From the NCBI GenBank assembly GCA_017311315.1, contig CM029632.1, forward strand, positions 17,204,031-17,268,030: DNA of 64,000 nt, read 5' to 3'. This stretch comes from Dendrocalamus latiflorus (lineage: Eukaryota > Streptophyta > Magnoliopsida > Poales > Poaceae). How positions within the stretch are numbered: position 1 is the first letter of the stretch; the number at the start of each line of letters is the position of its first letter. The notes under the pieces are model-generated. The model was not told where the DNA came from. It did no database searches and worked only from the letters and a program-made list of their open reading frames with translations. This document shows, piece after piece, positions 21,036 to 32,638 of this stretch. Both the position numbers and the translations under genes were made by a program.

Positions 21036-22617
21036 TGTTGGATCGGATCCCTGCAGAAACTATACACCAAGAGGGTAGATTGAACACACGGGAGAATATG
21101 AACGGAGTAAGAACTCAGAGTTTTTGCACCTGGCCGCAACAGCATAGCCAAGCTTTTCTTACTTTTCTATTCTTCTCATTATTCACTTCTACTCGACTGG
21201 TACTTATACAAAAATCATGCACAGACTACATCTTTTCTTCTCCTGTTATTCACTACTCCTCATTACTATTACAGCTGAACACACACGCTTTAATACACGT
21301 ATGAGCCACAACCAACAGTTAGTTAGCTCATCTGCAAACTCACGCAGCAAGCCACCGAACTCGGACAAAGATTAGACGACCTATTCCTGCGTCACTAACT
21401 GCACGACATGCACGTACCAACTCCATGCATATATGTACATGCTAACAGACTTGACCAATTCTCACCAAATGAACTAAGTCAAGATTAATTTCTAACATTC
21501 TCCCCCTTAATCTTGACTTGTTAAATTTCACAAGACGAAGTTTGATCTCCTGACACATCTCCAAGGAGTTTTACCTTCTTCTTGCTGACCACGCCATCGG
21601 TGACACAACTTACCAGCGTCTTTCACTTCATCGCCGGTGACACACCTACCCAACAACTTCAACCTCTATCAAGCTCCAATTGTCTTTTGCCAGTACCATC
21701 GGCGACGAAGACTCGGACCGGAGCTTACATTAGTGAGTTCTTGGACACACCTACAAGAACTCACGCTTTCTCGTAGACACAACTAACACGAGAATACACA
21801 CATATACAACAACTAGACGGGAGTACACGGAGAGAACACACTTCTATTCTCTTGTACTACTATGCTCTTGGACACGCACACAACTAATTCACGGTGGAGG
21901 AAAACAGAAGAGTGTCATGAGCACACACACACACAGCTTTTGGCACTCGATAGACCCAGAGCTTTTCCATGTGCTCTCATTCTTTATCCTCCACAATACC
22001 TCACGGGAGCCGATCGCTCCGTCATGCCACACTTCGCAGGCCGTTGACATCGCGCCGCATTGCGCCCCGCGGGCGTAGCGCCGCAGCTGGCAAGAGCCAT
22101 CGCCGCCCGATCGAGCCGCGTCGCACAACTTCTCGCACCTCGCTCTGATACCAATTGTTGGATCGGATCCCTGCAGAAACTATACACCAAGAGGGTAGAT
22201 TGAACACACGGGAGAATATGAACGGAGTAAGAACTCAGAGTTTTTGCACCTGGCCGCAACAGCATAGCCAAGCTTTTCTTACTTTTCTATTCTTCTCATT
22301 ATTCACTTCTACTCGACAGGTACTTATACAAAAATCATGCACAGACTACATCTTTTCTTCTCCTGTTATTCACTACTCCTCATTACTATTACAGCTGAAC
22401 ACACACGCTTTAATACACGTATGAGCCACAACCAACAGTTAGTTAGCTCATCTGCAAACTCACGCAGCAAGCCACCGAACTCGGACAAAGATTAGACGAC
22501 CTATTCCTGCGTCACTAACTGCACGACATGCACGTACCAACTCCATGCATATATGTACATGCTAACAGACTTGACCAATTCTCACCAAATGAACTAAGTC
22601 AAGATTAATTTCTAACA
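21036..22617 (-). mobile_element. Very young short non-autonomous LTR retrotransposon
   Basis: Two 462-bp LTRs (22156-22617 as 5', 21036-21497 as 3', minus orientation) differ at a single base that I can find. They are flanked by a perfect 5-bp duplication GGAGG (21031-21035 and 22618-22622). The PBS (minus-strand TGGTATCAGAGC) abuts the 5' LTR near 22143-22154. A polypurine tract (AAGGGGGAGAA) abuts the 3' LTR near 21498-21508. The internal region is only about 658 bp, without recognisable gag or pol. It must have moved using another element's proteins. It splits the subtilase propeptide. Confidence 0.92.
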
Positions 22618-23140
22618 GGAGGCGCGGACGCGGGAAGTGGGGCGGGAGGAGCCCGCGCAGGAGCGACGCGTAGGCGCGGCCGGGGAAGCGAGTGGCTCGT
22701 GCGCGCTGGAGACGTGGACAATGTACGTGGTTTGCACGTCGTTCCTCTCGCCCGCCGTTGCCGAGCTCGCGGACGCGGCCACCGCGTTGGCGACGAGGGT
22801 GATGCAGACGAGGGTTAGGAGTTTGCGCGGTTTGTCCATGTCGACGCAAGTACGGACGTAGAGCGCGAGTGTGAAGCGTGCTTGTGGTTAGCGCCATGGA
22901 TAAGAGTTTCGGATGAGGATGAGGCGGGAGCGCGCGTACATAGCTCGAACGCAAGCGTACCAACCGGGCTGGGCTGGTCGTATATCAGCGATTCCTCCCG
23001 GCCCATAAACACAAGAAAATATCTGCAGGCAAAACGCCGGAGAACAGGTGTATGGGGGAAAACCTCTTCCAAAACGCCTGTCCATGTCACAGACTCACGG
23101 TGCACTGTGATGTGAATGTGTCATACTAATTGAGACTGTT

Positions 23141-23263
23141 TGCTAATTATTATGCTCCTGTTTTTTTTTTCAAGCGCAAATCGAATATACTGCCCGTTAC
23201 ATGTTGCTAATTATTATGCTCCGGTTTTTTCAAGCGTAAATCGAATATACTACCCGTTACATG
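23141..23263. repeat. 64-bp tandem duplication
   Basis: A unit starting TGCTAATTATTATGCTCC occurs at 23141-23204 and 23205-23263, with differences mainly in a T-run. The rest of 22840-23570 upstream of the subtilase start shows no other gene. Confidence 0.75.
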
Positions 23264-23573
23264 TGCTTAGAGAAACTTTTTTTATTACAAGAAAAATATA
23301 TGCACATCACCACGCACGCACATCATGCACCGAACGTATAAGTGCGCCTCCTTAGCACAGTCTAGACAGACAAAGGTCAAAACCGTACTGAAACACGCTC
23401 ATATACACATAATAGATGAACACCATGATTTAAATCATAATAGATAAAGTCGTACATTTACAATTACATCACCCTACTAAGAGATGGCTCCCTATGTGCT
23501 TAGAGAACTTGACTCTGGCAACAAAAGTTCGGATTCCCAATGTATAGGTGCCCGTTTTTTCCGCGAGGATATA

Positions 23574-23832
23574 GACATCTAGTTTGGGTTTGGCTAGGTT
23601 TATTTTTGACTTGTGCTCGTACTATTTACAGTAACTAACTTTTAAATGATGTGTTTTTTAAGACGGAGTCAATAGAAAACTTATAGTAAAAAGTATACTG
23701 AGTTCAGCTGTATCGGTCAAATTCGCATGCGACTATCTTCTTGTGCATACTATTTCTCACGAACAGTCAGAATTCAAATATTTAAACTATAAGTCATAAG
23801 TCATCGGTCCAAAGAACCCACCCATAATTGTG
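23574..23832. mobile_element. MITE of the GTTCTTT/CTTATGACTT family
   Basis: The element ends with CATAAGTCATCGGTCCAAAGAACCC and contains the family's internal AACTTTTAAA...AAGACGGAGTC and TTCAAATATTTAAACT blocks. The left terminus (GGGTTTGGC) is approximate and no target duplication is certain. Confidence 0.4.
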
Positions 23833-23940
23833 CCAGAGAAATTTGCAAGGAGGCTCCTAACATCTAGTTCCTGTTTGGAAAGTGCGAATTTGGCAGAATT
23901 TCTATGGAAGTTGTTCTGTCTGTAAAATTTCTATAAAATT

Positions 23941-24042
23941 TCTGCGTTTCAAACAATAACCTATCTATAAAATTTCTGCGTTTCAAACAATAACCTATCT
24001 ATAAAATTTTTGCGTTTCAAACAATAACCTATCTCCCCCAAC
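23941..24042. repeat. 34-bp tandem repeat, three copies
   Basis: A unit containing GCGTTTCAAACAATAACC starts at 23941, 23975 and 24009, with near-identical copies. Confidence 0.85.
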
Positions 24043-24367
24043 TTATTGAATTTAATTATGGGGTCCTTAGTCCATTTGCTTAGACTTGCATCCACTAGTC
24101 CATTTGCTTATTTTCCCCATTTTCTTAACACGAACTGAAATTGCAATTTGAGGGACCATACAACCTAGCGAGTTTAGGGACCAAACAATTAAGTATGCAT
24201 GTTTAAGAGGAACCCTTCTCGGAAACGTGTGAGTTGTCGGATAGCCATAGCCATAGTTGGGATTGGAACTGTACCAAGTATGATTACATCGAGGAGGATT
24301 TGCTGGGGCCCTCGCAGGCCATGCTCTGGTGCATTAACATTTGTCCGCTCGCAATTATTTCTACAGA

Positions 24368-25139
24368 TAGGGGTGAAAATGGATCGGATAGTTTCTAACT
24401 GATTCGGATGAAAACGAATACATATTATTTCGGATCGGATTTTCTTCGGATAATTCTCGGATCGGAAATAAATACGAATTTTTTTTGTCGGAAACGAATA
24501 CGAATACAATAGGCCTGATGTCTGGTGAATACGAATACGGATTATCCGGATAATACGGATCCGGATATCTGGGATTTCAGCCCAACATTGCCCAGCCCAA
24601 GCCAGCCTCTCTCATCTCCCCTGCCCCAGCCCACTAGTAAATATTTATGTTTATTAAAAATAAATTTAGTATTGTTGGTAGATTAAAATTTATGCCGATT
24701 AAATTGATATACTGCTGTTTAAATCATTCTGATGTAAATTTAAATTCTTAATTAATTTATTAGTCACATATAAATGGTAGAAATCCATTAAGAATTATTT
24801 AGGACTTTAGAAAAAATTAACTGCCATTTGAAGATTTAAAATCTGTACAATGGTATGACTATTATGGATAAAAATACTTATGTTTGTTTAGATTTTATTA
24901 ATGTTTTGACAAGATAAATTATTTATGTGTTTTCATTTATTTTGGATGTATAGTTTAAGGGGTTTTATGTTCCGATAAATATTCATAATCGTATTTGTTT
25001 CGATTTGTATTCGCTCTATATCTGTATTCAATATTATTCGTATCCGAGAAATCTATATTTGTATCCGCATCTGATCAAAAAATATAAAAACAAATATGAT
25101 AGAAATATTATTCATCCGTTTGATTGGTTTACATCCCTA
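24368..25139. mobile_element. AT-rich hAT-like non-autonomous element
   Basis: The termini TAGGGGTGAAAATGG and (inverted) TAGGGATGTAAACC resemble the TIRs of plant hAT elements. Subterminal regions are rich in CGGAT/ATCCG words. The possible 8-bp duplication (TCTACAGA at 24360-24367, TCCACAAT at 25140-25147) matches at only five positions, so the insertion is old or the ends are slightly misplaced. No coding potential. Confidence 0.55.
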
Positions 25140-26147
25140 TCCACAATATCGCCGAGCGGCGCGAGAGCCCGAATTTTTTCTATTTTAGCCCTTTTTTTGA
25201 AAAATATTCACATTTAGACCCCTGGTAGTTTTAATTCTGTTTTTGGACCCAGGGGGTCGGAGCCGTGACCCACGGCGCCGAGGTAACACATCTCGGCGCC
25301 GTGGTCCACGGTGCCGAGCCCGCACCAGCGTGGTGGCCTGCGTGGCGCCGACGTGGCAGCACCTCGGCGCCGTGGTTAGTGGCGCCGACCTCGGAGCCGT
25401 CCATCGTGGCGCCGAGCTAGGCGCCGTGGATCGTGGCGCCGAGCTGTGAAAAATTCAGAAATGCCGCCGTCACCGGTGGCGCTCCAACTCGGCGCCTTCA
25501 AAATAATCCGTAGCTTTTGGAAACATTCAGAAAATTGATGAAGTGTGTGAAACACAATTTTTGTTTCCTGCTACATTTTTTGATGATGTCGTGTTCAATC
25601 TGAAAATTTCGGGTGCTAGTAACGTAATAATGTTTGTAACTTTTTTCCGATGGTCAAACACTAATTGTTAGAGAAGGGGATAATGGTGTTGCTTATTCAT
25701 GGAATTCAAAAGAGCTAAAATGGGGCAAGGTAAGAACCTATGTGCCTTAAACTTTTCCATTATATTGCCCATAAGTAATTATGTTGCTACCTCAAATCAC
25801 ATGGTATAATCTGCGAAGTTGAGGATATAGTTTAATGTCTTGTTGTTCTTTTGCAGACATTTATGTGCTTGAAAATATGAATTTTCCATGTAATGATTTA
25901 CAATTTTGAACTGAGTAGGCATGATTTCCCTGTTCTTTTCTATATGCAAACTAATCCATTATGCAGACATTCTTTGGAGCAAGCATGGGTGGGCAACATT
26001 ATGCACTCTATTAAATTGTAGTTTTGTGAAGCACCGATACGCAATACCGTCATACCGGTAGTCTCAAGTGCAGTCGATACAGCTAGGCAAACACAATACA
26101 GTGCATAATAATAGGATTACATAGACCGTAGATAGCGTGGGTCTATT

Positions 26148-26811
26148 CTACTGGGTGTAGCGTGGTTGTTTCCCCTTTTTATTGGGCCCTGAGGATGGCT
26201 CCGCTGCATCATTCTTCCTGTCACTCTTGGTCTTGAGAGCTGCCTCACGAGCTTGAAGCTCTTCCTCCTGACGCTTGATGGCTGCTTCACGCAGACTTAA
26301 CTGCTCCCGCCTCCTTTGCAGCTCATCCTCCTTGCCCTTCAGACGGATTTGGTCCACCCTCACGCGACGCTCTTGCTCAAGCCGCATCTGTCGTTCCACC
26401 TCGCGAGCCTGAGTCATCTTGACAAAGTATTGTCCTTTGTTTTCCACCTCCACTTCCCGGTTATGTGGCCATGCCGGCGACACCCGATCCACCCATTCGA
26501 TGAACCTGCAAGCCTATGTGTGGCGTGGTAGATGTCATGGATCAAGTTGAAAAACGACAACGAGAAACAAAGGATTTAGTTGTCGTCGTTACCACGAAGT
26601 CGTCATCCAGGTCTGGACACTTGAAGAACCTACGGTCGTATTTGGCTCGTTGTACTCGATCTGTCCAGTCTCTCGACATCGTCCTAAAGCCGCAATGGCA
26701 CTTCGGGCGCTCATGCCACTCCGGCACTCCAAATGGGTCGGACCTCCAGGAAAACATTGTTTTGTAGTAGTATTGTGATGGCTTGAGGAGGAGATGTGGT
26801 ATGGAAGACAT
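26148..26811 (-). CDS. GRF zinc-finger / coiled-coil protein carried by MULE1
   Basis: Two exons, 26811-26593 and 26513-26148, with a GT-AG intron between them, encode 194 residues with no disruption. Exon 1 ends just after the third zinc ligand and exon 2 supplies the fourth. The set (Cys38 and Cys40 in CHCG, Cys65 in RRFFKCP, Cys75 before RFIEW) matches the GRF zinc-finger pattern (CxCG...FFxC...C). GRF fingers bind nucleic acid in some DNA-repair enzymes. The rest, about residues 95-170, is a highly charged coiled coil rich in Glu, Arg and Gln, followed by a basic tail. It lies between the PMD gene and the left TIR, on the same strand as the transposase. It may be an accessory DNA-binding factor of the transposon; that role is inferred. 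Confidence 0.7.
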
Positions 26812-26880
26812 AGGAGGCCTTTATGTAGGCATGTTAGCTGGTGCAGTGGGCGTAGTTCATGGAGAGGAGGTCGTACGAAT

Positions 26881-27240
26881 CTTTTCGCTTTTTCAGGATT
26901 CCAGTTCAGCAATAAATGTTCCTATGTAGGCTTTTCAGAGCCTATAGTCTCGTAATAAATTCATAGTTCATAGCCTTTTCAGTCGTTTGCAGGAAACAGA
27001 TCGTAGGCTTTTTCAGGATTCCAGTGTAGCAATAAATGTTCGTATGTAGGCTTTTCAGAGCCTGTAGTCTCGTAATAAATTCATAGTTCGTAGCCTTTTC
27101 AGTCGTTTGCAGGAAACAGCTTGTAGGCTTTTTCAGGATTCCAGTGTAGCAATAAATGTTCGTATGTAGGTTTTTCAGAGCATGTAGTCTCGTAATAAAT
27201 TCATAGTTCGTAGGCTTTTCAGTCGTTTGCAGGAAACAAA
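26881..27240. repeat. 120-bp tandem repeat, three copies
   Basis: A unit containing CTTTTTCAGGATTCCAG, GCAATAAATGTTC and CTCGTAATAAATTCATAG starts at 26881, 27001 and 27121. It lies between the GRF gene and the 3' end of the PMD gene in MULE1. The units contain AATAAA words. Confidence 0.85.
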
Positions 27241-27442
27241 TTCATTGTAGGAATTATAGAACCACAAAGTACAGACTACGGATTCGAACATAAATATCAC
27301 ATGAATTTAACATATACACATATATACAACAAGTAGCTCATTACAAACACCTCTCAGTCCAACCACTTACCAAGTGCCTCCTAGCTCATTACAACATATA
27401 TACAACGACTTTTAAGCCGAACCACAAGTCTACACATAAGTA

Positions 27443-29911
27443 TCACTGCCTCCTAGCCTTACCCTTACCCTTACCAAGGGCGTCGGTGCCTGGAGTGTAA
27501 CGGCTAGGCTCGCGGCGGCGTCTGCGTGGTAGAGGCTGTGTAGACTGAGTCGAAGGAGCGTCTACGAGCTGAGACGGGCCTATCTCATCGTAAGTCTGCT
27601 GCTCCACCTCGTCCTCGTCTTCGTCCTCGTCAGGGAAAGTGTCGCTCCTCGTGGGGGACGGGCTCTGCCCCGTGTACGACCCTAGCCGCGTCGGGTCTGC
27701 AAGTCGTGTCGAAGGCACGTCTACGCCCCTCGCCGCGTCTGTGCTGCAACCACAACGACCAGCCGCACGACGTAGCTGACCTGCTAGCCTCTGTCATCCA
27801 ACATTTTGTTAACCAACAAGATACGAAGATATTAGGTACTAATTTTGTGAGTGGTTTTGTCGAAGCTTACCTCTAGGAAGCTACGCGTCCTGACGTCGCT
27901 GACTGTCGTGGAGAAACGCTCTATGTCCTGTACGGACTGCTTCAGAGTGTTGCCCTGCAAACAAGTAAAAGAATGGATAATTTGATATATGTAGTGGTAT
28001 TTGTCTATTGGAAAATAATCAATGAGATTGAACATTACCACACGGTCCAGGACTGGCGCTATCTCCACCTGCGTCCCAAGTCGAGTAGACTGGTCGTATG
28101 GCGTGTCATCGTCGTCGGAGGACTCAATGTCGGCATAGTCATCTTGAGTCCATTGTCCCTTAAGCTTGGACCGCGTCGCACGCTGGTACCAAACTTGGTA
28201 CCGCCGGAAGTGCTCGTTGCTGTGCGGCTCGTCGTTGTCGTCCACGTGGTCCTGAAAGTGTCCACACTCCTCAACGTACACGTGGTGGTGCTGCTCGAAG
28301 TCTGTGACCTTCTTCTATCGCTGACGATCAAATCTGCATGTCACGTAAACCAAACGTTAAAATTAGAAAAAGCTCTGTGCAATTGGAATCCATGGTTAGA
28401 ATTGAAATTGCATGCCACTTACTTGTGCAAGGCCACAGACGTGGAGAACGGCGCTACTGGCCACAACTGCCTCATACCAAACTGGCGTGCAACTCTATAT
28501 GGCAGGTGATACTCAACAGCATAGAAACAGATAAGGGGCACCTCATCCTGTAGAGGGCCTTGTCTATGCTGCACAGTGTGCTGAACTCAACGGCCTCCAC
28601 CTCTTGCTCGGCGTACGGCTCCCACTTAACCTGCATAGCAACAATTTAACGTTAAAGGTCATATACTAAGAAATGAAAATCACGATACCAAATGGAATTA
28701 ACTTACATTGGAGGCCGTGAGCGCATCTAGCTCGTTCATGTACTCTAGGTAGGCCCTCTTCGTCCTAGCGTAGGGAACTGAGACCTAATCCCAAAGATAT
28801 GCAAGTGTCGGACGTCGACGAAGAGGAACCTCTGCGAACCACGGACGAGGAGGCGAAACCGTGGGACGACCAACTGGTAGACGACAACACATCCACAGCT
28901 GGAGGAGGTAGAGGCAACCACCTACTGTCGAGTTCGCCGAACTCCGACGACACGCCTCGCAGAGGTGGCGGTAAAGGAACGCCAACACCCCGGAAGCCCA
29001 GCTGTACTGCCCCGCCGTGTCCCAGTCAGTGAGGCAGTGGATGTACATCCACGACGCGCTGTCCCCCGTTCCGTTGGGGAAGAGAACGCAGCCAAACAAG
29101 TGCAGGATCCATGCCCTGCAATTATATGTAAAATGATATTAAATCAAACTATGTCAATTTTAGAAAAAAGCTCAATTAGACGACGAGTTGGCTCGATATC
29201 CACCCCTACCTGCAGTAGTAGGCAACTGTCTGCTCGTCCGCGTCTGCAGGACACTCTGCAAAAGTCTGTCGGAGCCATGTGATCGGAACTCCAGAAGTGC
29301 GATGGCCTGCCTCAGGAGGAAGCTCTCTCCCGAGGAAGGCCTCTACTCGGGCTCTCCAACCAGCAGGCACGCACGGTCCGATCACTGGACGACCGTGAAT
29401 GGCGACTCCAAGTATCTTCTGAGTGTCCTGAAGCGTAATAGTCATCTCCCAGAAAGGGAGGTGGAAGCTGTGAGTCTCCGGCCTCCACCTACATGATACA
29501 AAAAAGAGGACTACATGTCAGAGAATTTGAGGCGCACATAGCCGATAAACAATGAACATGCAAGTGGAGCAATGGTTTAGGAGAATACCTGTCAATCAGT
29601 GCAGTGATGGCCGGGGGGTTGAAGGTGGGCAACCCACGGCGAACCTGGTAAGAGATGGCGTCTAGGCCAGCCCTCTCCAGGAAGGGAGTGTACCTCTCGT
29701 CGTACCGCATGTCCAGGAACCCGTCATGGGTTCGAGGACGAAGGATGGGCAGCTCCTGTATAGAATACACCAATTTAGCTAGTTAATGCATCAACATAAA
29801 CTGAAATTACACAGGAAGTGACGAAGGCAGTACCCTCCCCTCCACGGTGAGCCGTCCTCGGTGGTTCTCCTCGTAGTACGGGTCTAGCAGGTGGAACTGA
29901 ATGGCCTCCAT
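27443..29911 (-). pseudogene. Plant-mobile-domain (PMD/MAIN-like) gene of MULE1, disabled
   Basis: The minus-strand gene starts at the ATG at 29911. Exon 1 is 29911-29834; exon 2 29755-29589 (ELPILRPRTHDGF); exon 3 29488-29210 (ITLQD, then GRPVIGP); exon 4 from 29115 (RAWILHLFG, WMYIHCL, GGCLYLLQLW). Three or four more exons follow to the stop at 27443. These blocks are typical of the plant mobile domain found in the MAIN/MAIL1 family and in many plant transposons. The C-terminus is acidic and then basic (GKGKGKARRQ). Defects: TAG codons near 28786 and 28318 and a one-base deletion near 28530 relative to the MULE2 copy. A role in transposition or silencing is not established. Confidence 0.8.
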
Positions 29912-30043
29912 CCTACAAAAAAAATTGAATTTGTCAGTCCAACATAGAGGTAAACAAAACATTCAACATGCATAAAATATGGAAATAATAAGAAATTAAA
30001 TCAGAAACATAGCAAATTGCATATGGGAAAACAGCTAGATGAA

Positions 30044-32638
30044 CTATGAAACATAACGAACAGCAAGCACTCGCACCTGACTAAGTGGCCAATGGCATGT
30101 GCGTGAATTGTGGCCAAGTCTACCACATCTGCTACATTGGTTCTGCTCGGGCTCAGTAAGAAAGGGGGTTGCTCTCCCTCGCCTCGTAGTCAAAGTTGCG
30201 ATGCCTTGCTGCTGCCACATAATGCGAACAAGGAAAGTGGTACTGCCTCGGTTTACCACATGTGCATGAGAAATCAATAAGGACAACCTTATGCCTCCTC
30301 GTCGGCCGGAGCTCTCCATCAGTCGTTGTACCACCCCTTTCTACAACCTCGTAAGTGCCCGTGGCGTTGTCGAAACAATGTACCTCATGTGCCTCAGCCC
30401 TCGCCTTTGCCCTTTCAAGGTGGCGCTTCGGTTTTGGCGCCCATCTCACTTGTTTACTCTGTAGCGCCATTGCATGTGCGTGTCTTTCGTTGAACCAGGC
30501 AACAAGCTTGTAAAAGGTGAAGGATACGATAGCATTGACGGGCATACCACGTATACCCCTAAGCAAATTATTGAAGGATTCGACCATGTTGCTTGTCTGA
30601 AACTCGTACCTCCAGCCACCATCGTCATGAGCCCTTGTCCATTTGTCGACATCTCTCATCAATCCCGTCAACCACTGTCTACCTTCTGCGTTTGTTGCAG
30701 TACTAAGCTGCTCCAACTTCTCCTGGAAGAACTTGACCTCAAGCATTCGAGCGACCTCCTCGAACAGATGAAAGTTATCCTTCGTACTATTCTTACAGAG
30801 TAGATTCTCGGCAAGGTGCCGAGTGCACCAACGGTGGTGCAAAGCTGGATACCCCGGTATCTGCTCCTGTACGGCAGCAAGTATGCCCTGGTGTCTATCA
30901 GATATAACACCAACCTCCCTACCAGGGCCGACCACGTGCCTCCGAACGAGCCGCAAGAACCATCTCCAACTGTCTTTGTTCTCCCTCTCAACCAAAGCAA
31001 ACGCCAAAGGAACCAACGCGTTTTCTGCGTCACATGAAATGGCTATCAGAAGTGTGCCCTGGTACTTGCCAAGAAGAAACGTACCGTCAATGGAGAAGAC
31101 GGGACGACAATGCCGAAAGGCCTCGATGGACTGGGCAAAGCACCAGAAAGCACAGAAGAATATCTACATCCCATCTTGAGTCCATTCGTTTGGTTTCGGG
31201 ACATACTCATAATGCATGCCTGGATTAACCGCTTTGATTGCATTGAAGAGTGCTGGCAACTGCAAGTACCCATCTTCCCAATCCCCATATATCATCTTCC
31301 AGATGCGTTGCTTTGCCCTCCATGCTTTTCCATACCTTATCTCGTATCCAAATTTCTCCTTAACAATCCCAGCAAGTGTCTTCACCTTCATATTAGGTTC
31401 TCCCTTTACTATGTGCCACAGTGACTTGGCAATAATGGTAGAGGTCAACTGCCGATGCTTCTGTTTGAGCTCTGCTTCGGCACAAGTGTGTGGGCCAACG
31501 ATTCTTGTGATCTTGAACTTTCCCGTGTCCTTCTGTTTCCTAACACAAACCCTCCATTCACATGTTTCCTTCTCGCACACAACTGTGTACCTCCGCTCCA
31601 CATAAGAATGCCTCACCTTGAATGGCCTTTTACTTATCACTGAATACTCCTGCAGCCACCTTTTCAATGCTGACAAGTCCTCAAACACCATGCCCTTCTC
31701 AATTGTCATGCTTGACCCGGCCTCAGGAGCATCTAGCAACTCGTCATCCCTTCCTTCTGCATAAGCCTCATTGGAATGCCTAAGATTGCTGAATTCATGA
31801 ACTGATGGATCCCGGCCAGGGCAATAACGCCTGATCAGCTCAATATCACTTTCGGTTAGCTCTCCAAAAGGGCGGTCATCATCAGAATCAACGGCCCTAA
31901 CGATCTCGTAAGGCTCCAGATCATCCACAATTTGAACATCCACACTGTTGGAGTCCCTACAGACTTCTTCAACGTTGCCAGATGGAGCAAGGGGAGGAGC
32001 ACCCACATTATCAGGAATGTCTCCTACATTATAAGTACGAAAACGATGGGATTGAGACAAAAGAATGGAATGACGGGAAAAAGCTAAAGAGTTGCTAGAC
32101 ACTTACTAGGATGATCCTGAGGGGCCGCCACGACATCATCAGTCCGACATTCGACTCGAACTGGTTGAGAAATCTGACCCTCGTTCGTGGCAGATAGAGC
32201 ATCGGGCACCTCAGGCACTTCTTCCACATCCACCGCAAGGTCCGGTAACGGAGGGTCAAAGGGTGCCTGATCACCTAGTTCTGGTGAATAACCATGAGGG
32301 GTGGGATCAATGGACACCTTCCGCACAACAAGGTCCAAACATTGGAACTCATTCTTCATAATCAATTTGACATATTTCTCCCACGGATCCTCAAAACCAA
32401 TTAAGATCAACCGCCTTAGAATTGTATCTTTCGAACCGAAGTGAAGTAACCCCTCAACTGTGATGCTCTCCTCGTTTGCATGACAATGTAGCTCCTCCCG
32501 GGCCCTAGCAACCAACTCACTAAACGACGGCTGATCACTGAATATCAGAGGCACCCTTTGCATTTCAACAAATCGAACATTTCCATACTCATCACTTGTC
32601 ACACTGCCTCCATGATATAGGGTGATTAGGTTGTCCAT
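30044..32638 (-). pseudogene. mudrA-like MULE transposase with a single internal stop and altered C-terminus
   Basis: Exon 1 (32638-32107) and exon 2 (from 32023) join in frame across an 83-bp GT-AG intron. The order is an N-terminal region, the MuDR zinc-binding domain (CEWRVCV...GPHTC), then the MULE transposase domain: SIDGTFL with the first catalytic Asp (about 31087), VISDRHQG with the second (about 30897), HHRWCTRHLAENL, and SNMVESFN with the likely catalytic Glu (about 30600). A SWIM zinc finger follows (CTCG...PCSHY, about 30215-30260), then a CCHC knuckle (CSRCGRLGHNSRTC, about 30090-30130). The breaks are an in-frame TAG at 31164-31166 and a frame change near 30180 between SWIM and knuckle, where the usual linker also seems deleted. 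Otherwise the frame is open. Confidence 0.9.

Larger units (their letters stand above)
11357..22839 (-). pseudogene. Subtilisin-like serine protease (plant subtilase) pseudogene, multiply interrupted
   Basis: Five minus-strand pieces join into one subtilase. 22839-22618: signal peptide and start of the inhibitor-I9 propeptide (a TTYIVHV motif). 21035-20553: end of the propeptide, then the catalytic-Asp and catalytic-His blocks (DTNGHGT). 20005-19759: a YKVCW...DIL block and an IISMSL block. 17145-16813: the SxxxGNSGP oxyanion block and start of the protease-associated domain. 11584-11357: rest of that domain, ending at VVGGQSP. The C-terminal part with the catalytic Ser is absent. It is dead by several criteria: four LTR-type insertions, a frameshift near 22690, frame slips near 19930-19990, and the catalytic Asp of the DTG motif replaced by Asn (VINTG). 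Intact relatives are secreted proteases of about 750 residues. Confidence 0.85.

Noticed and set aside
29834..30334. Transposase-PMD fusion gene in MULE1
   Set aside because: A splice from CAG|GTGCGAG after the zinc knuckle to the acceptor before the PMD ATG is possible, but it does not join the two frames in phase in this sequence, so I list two genes.
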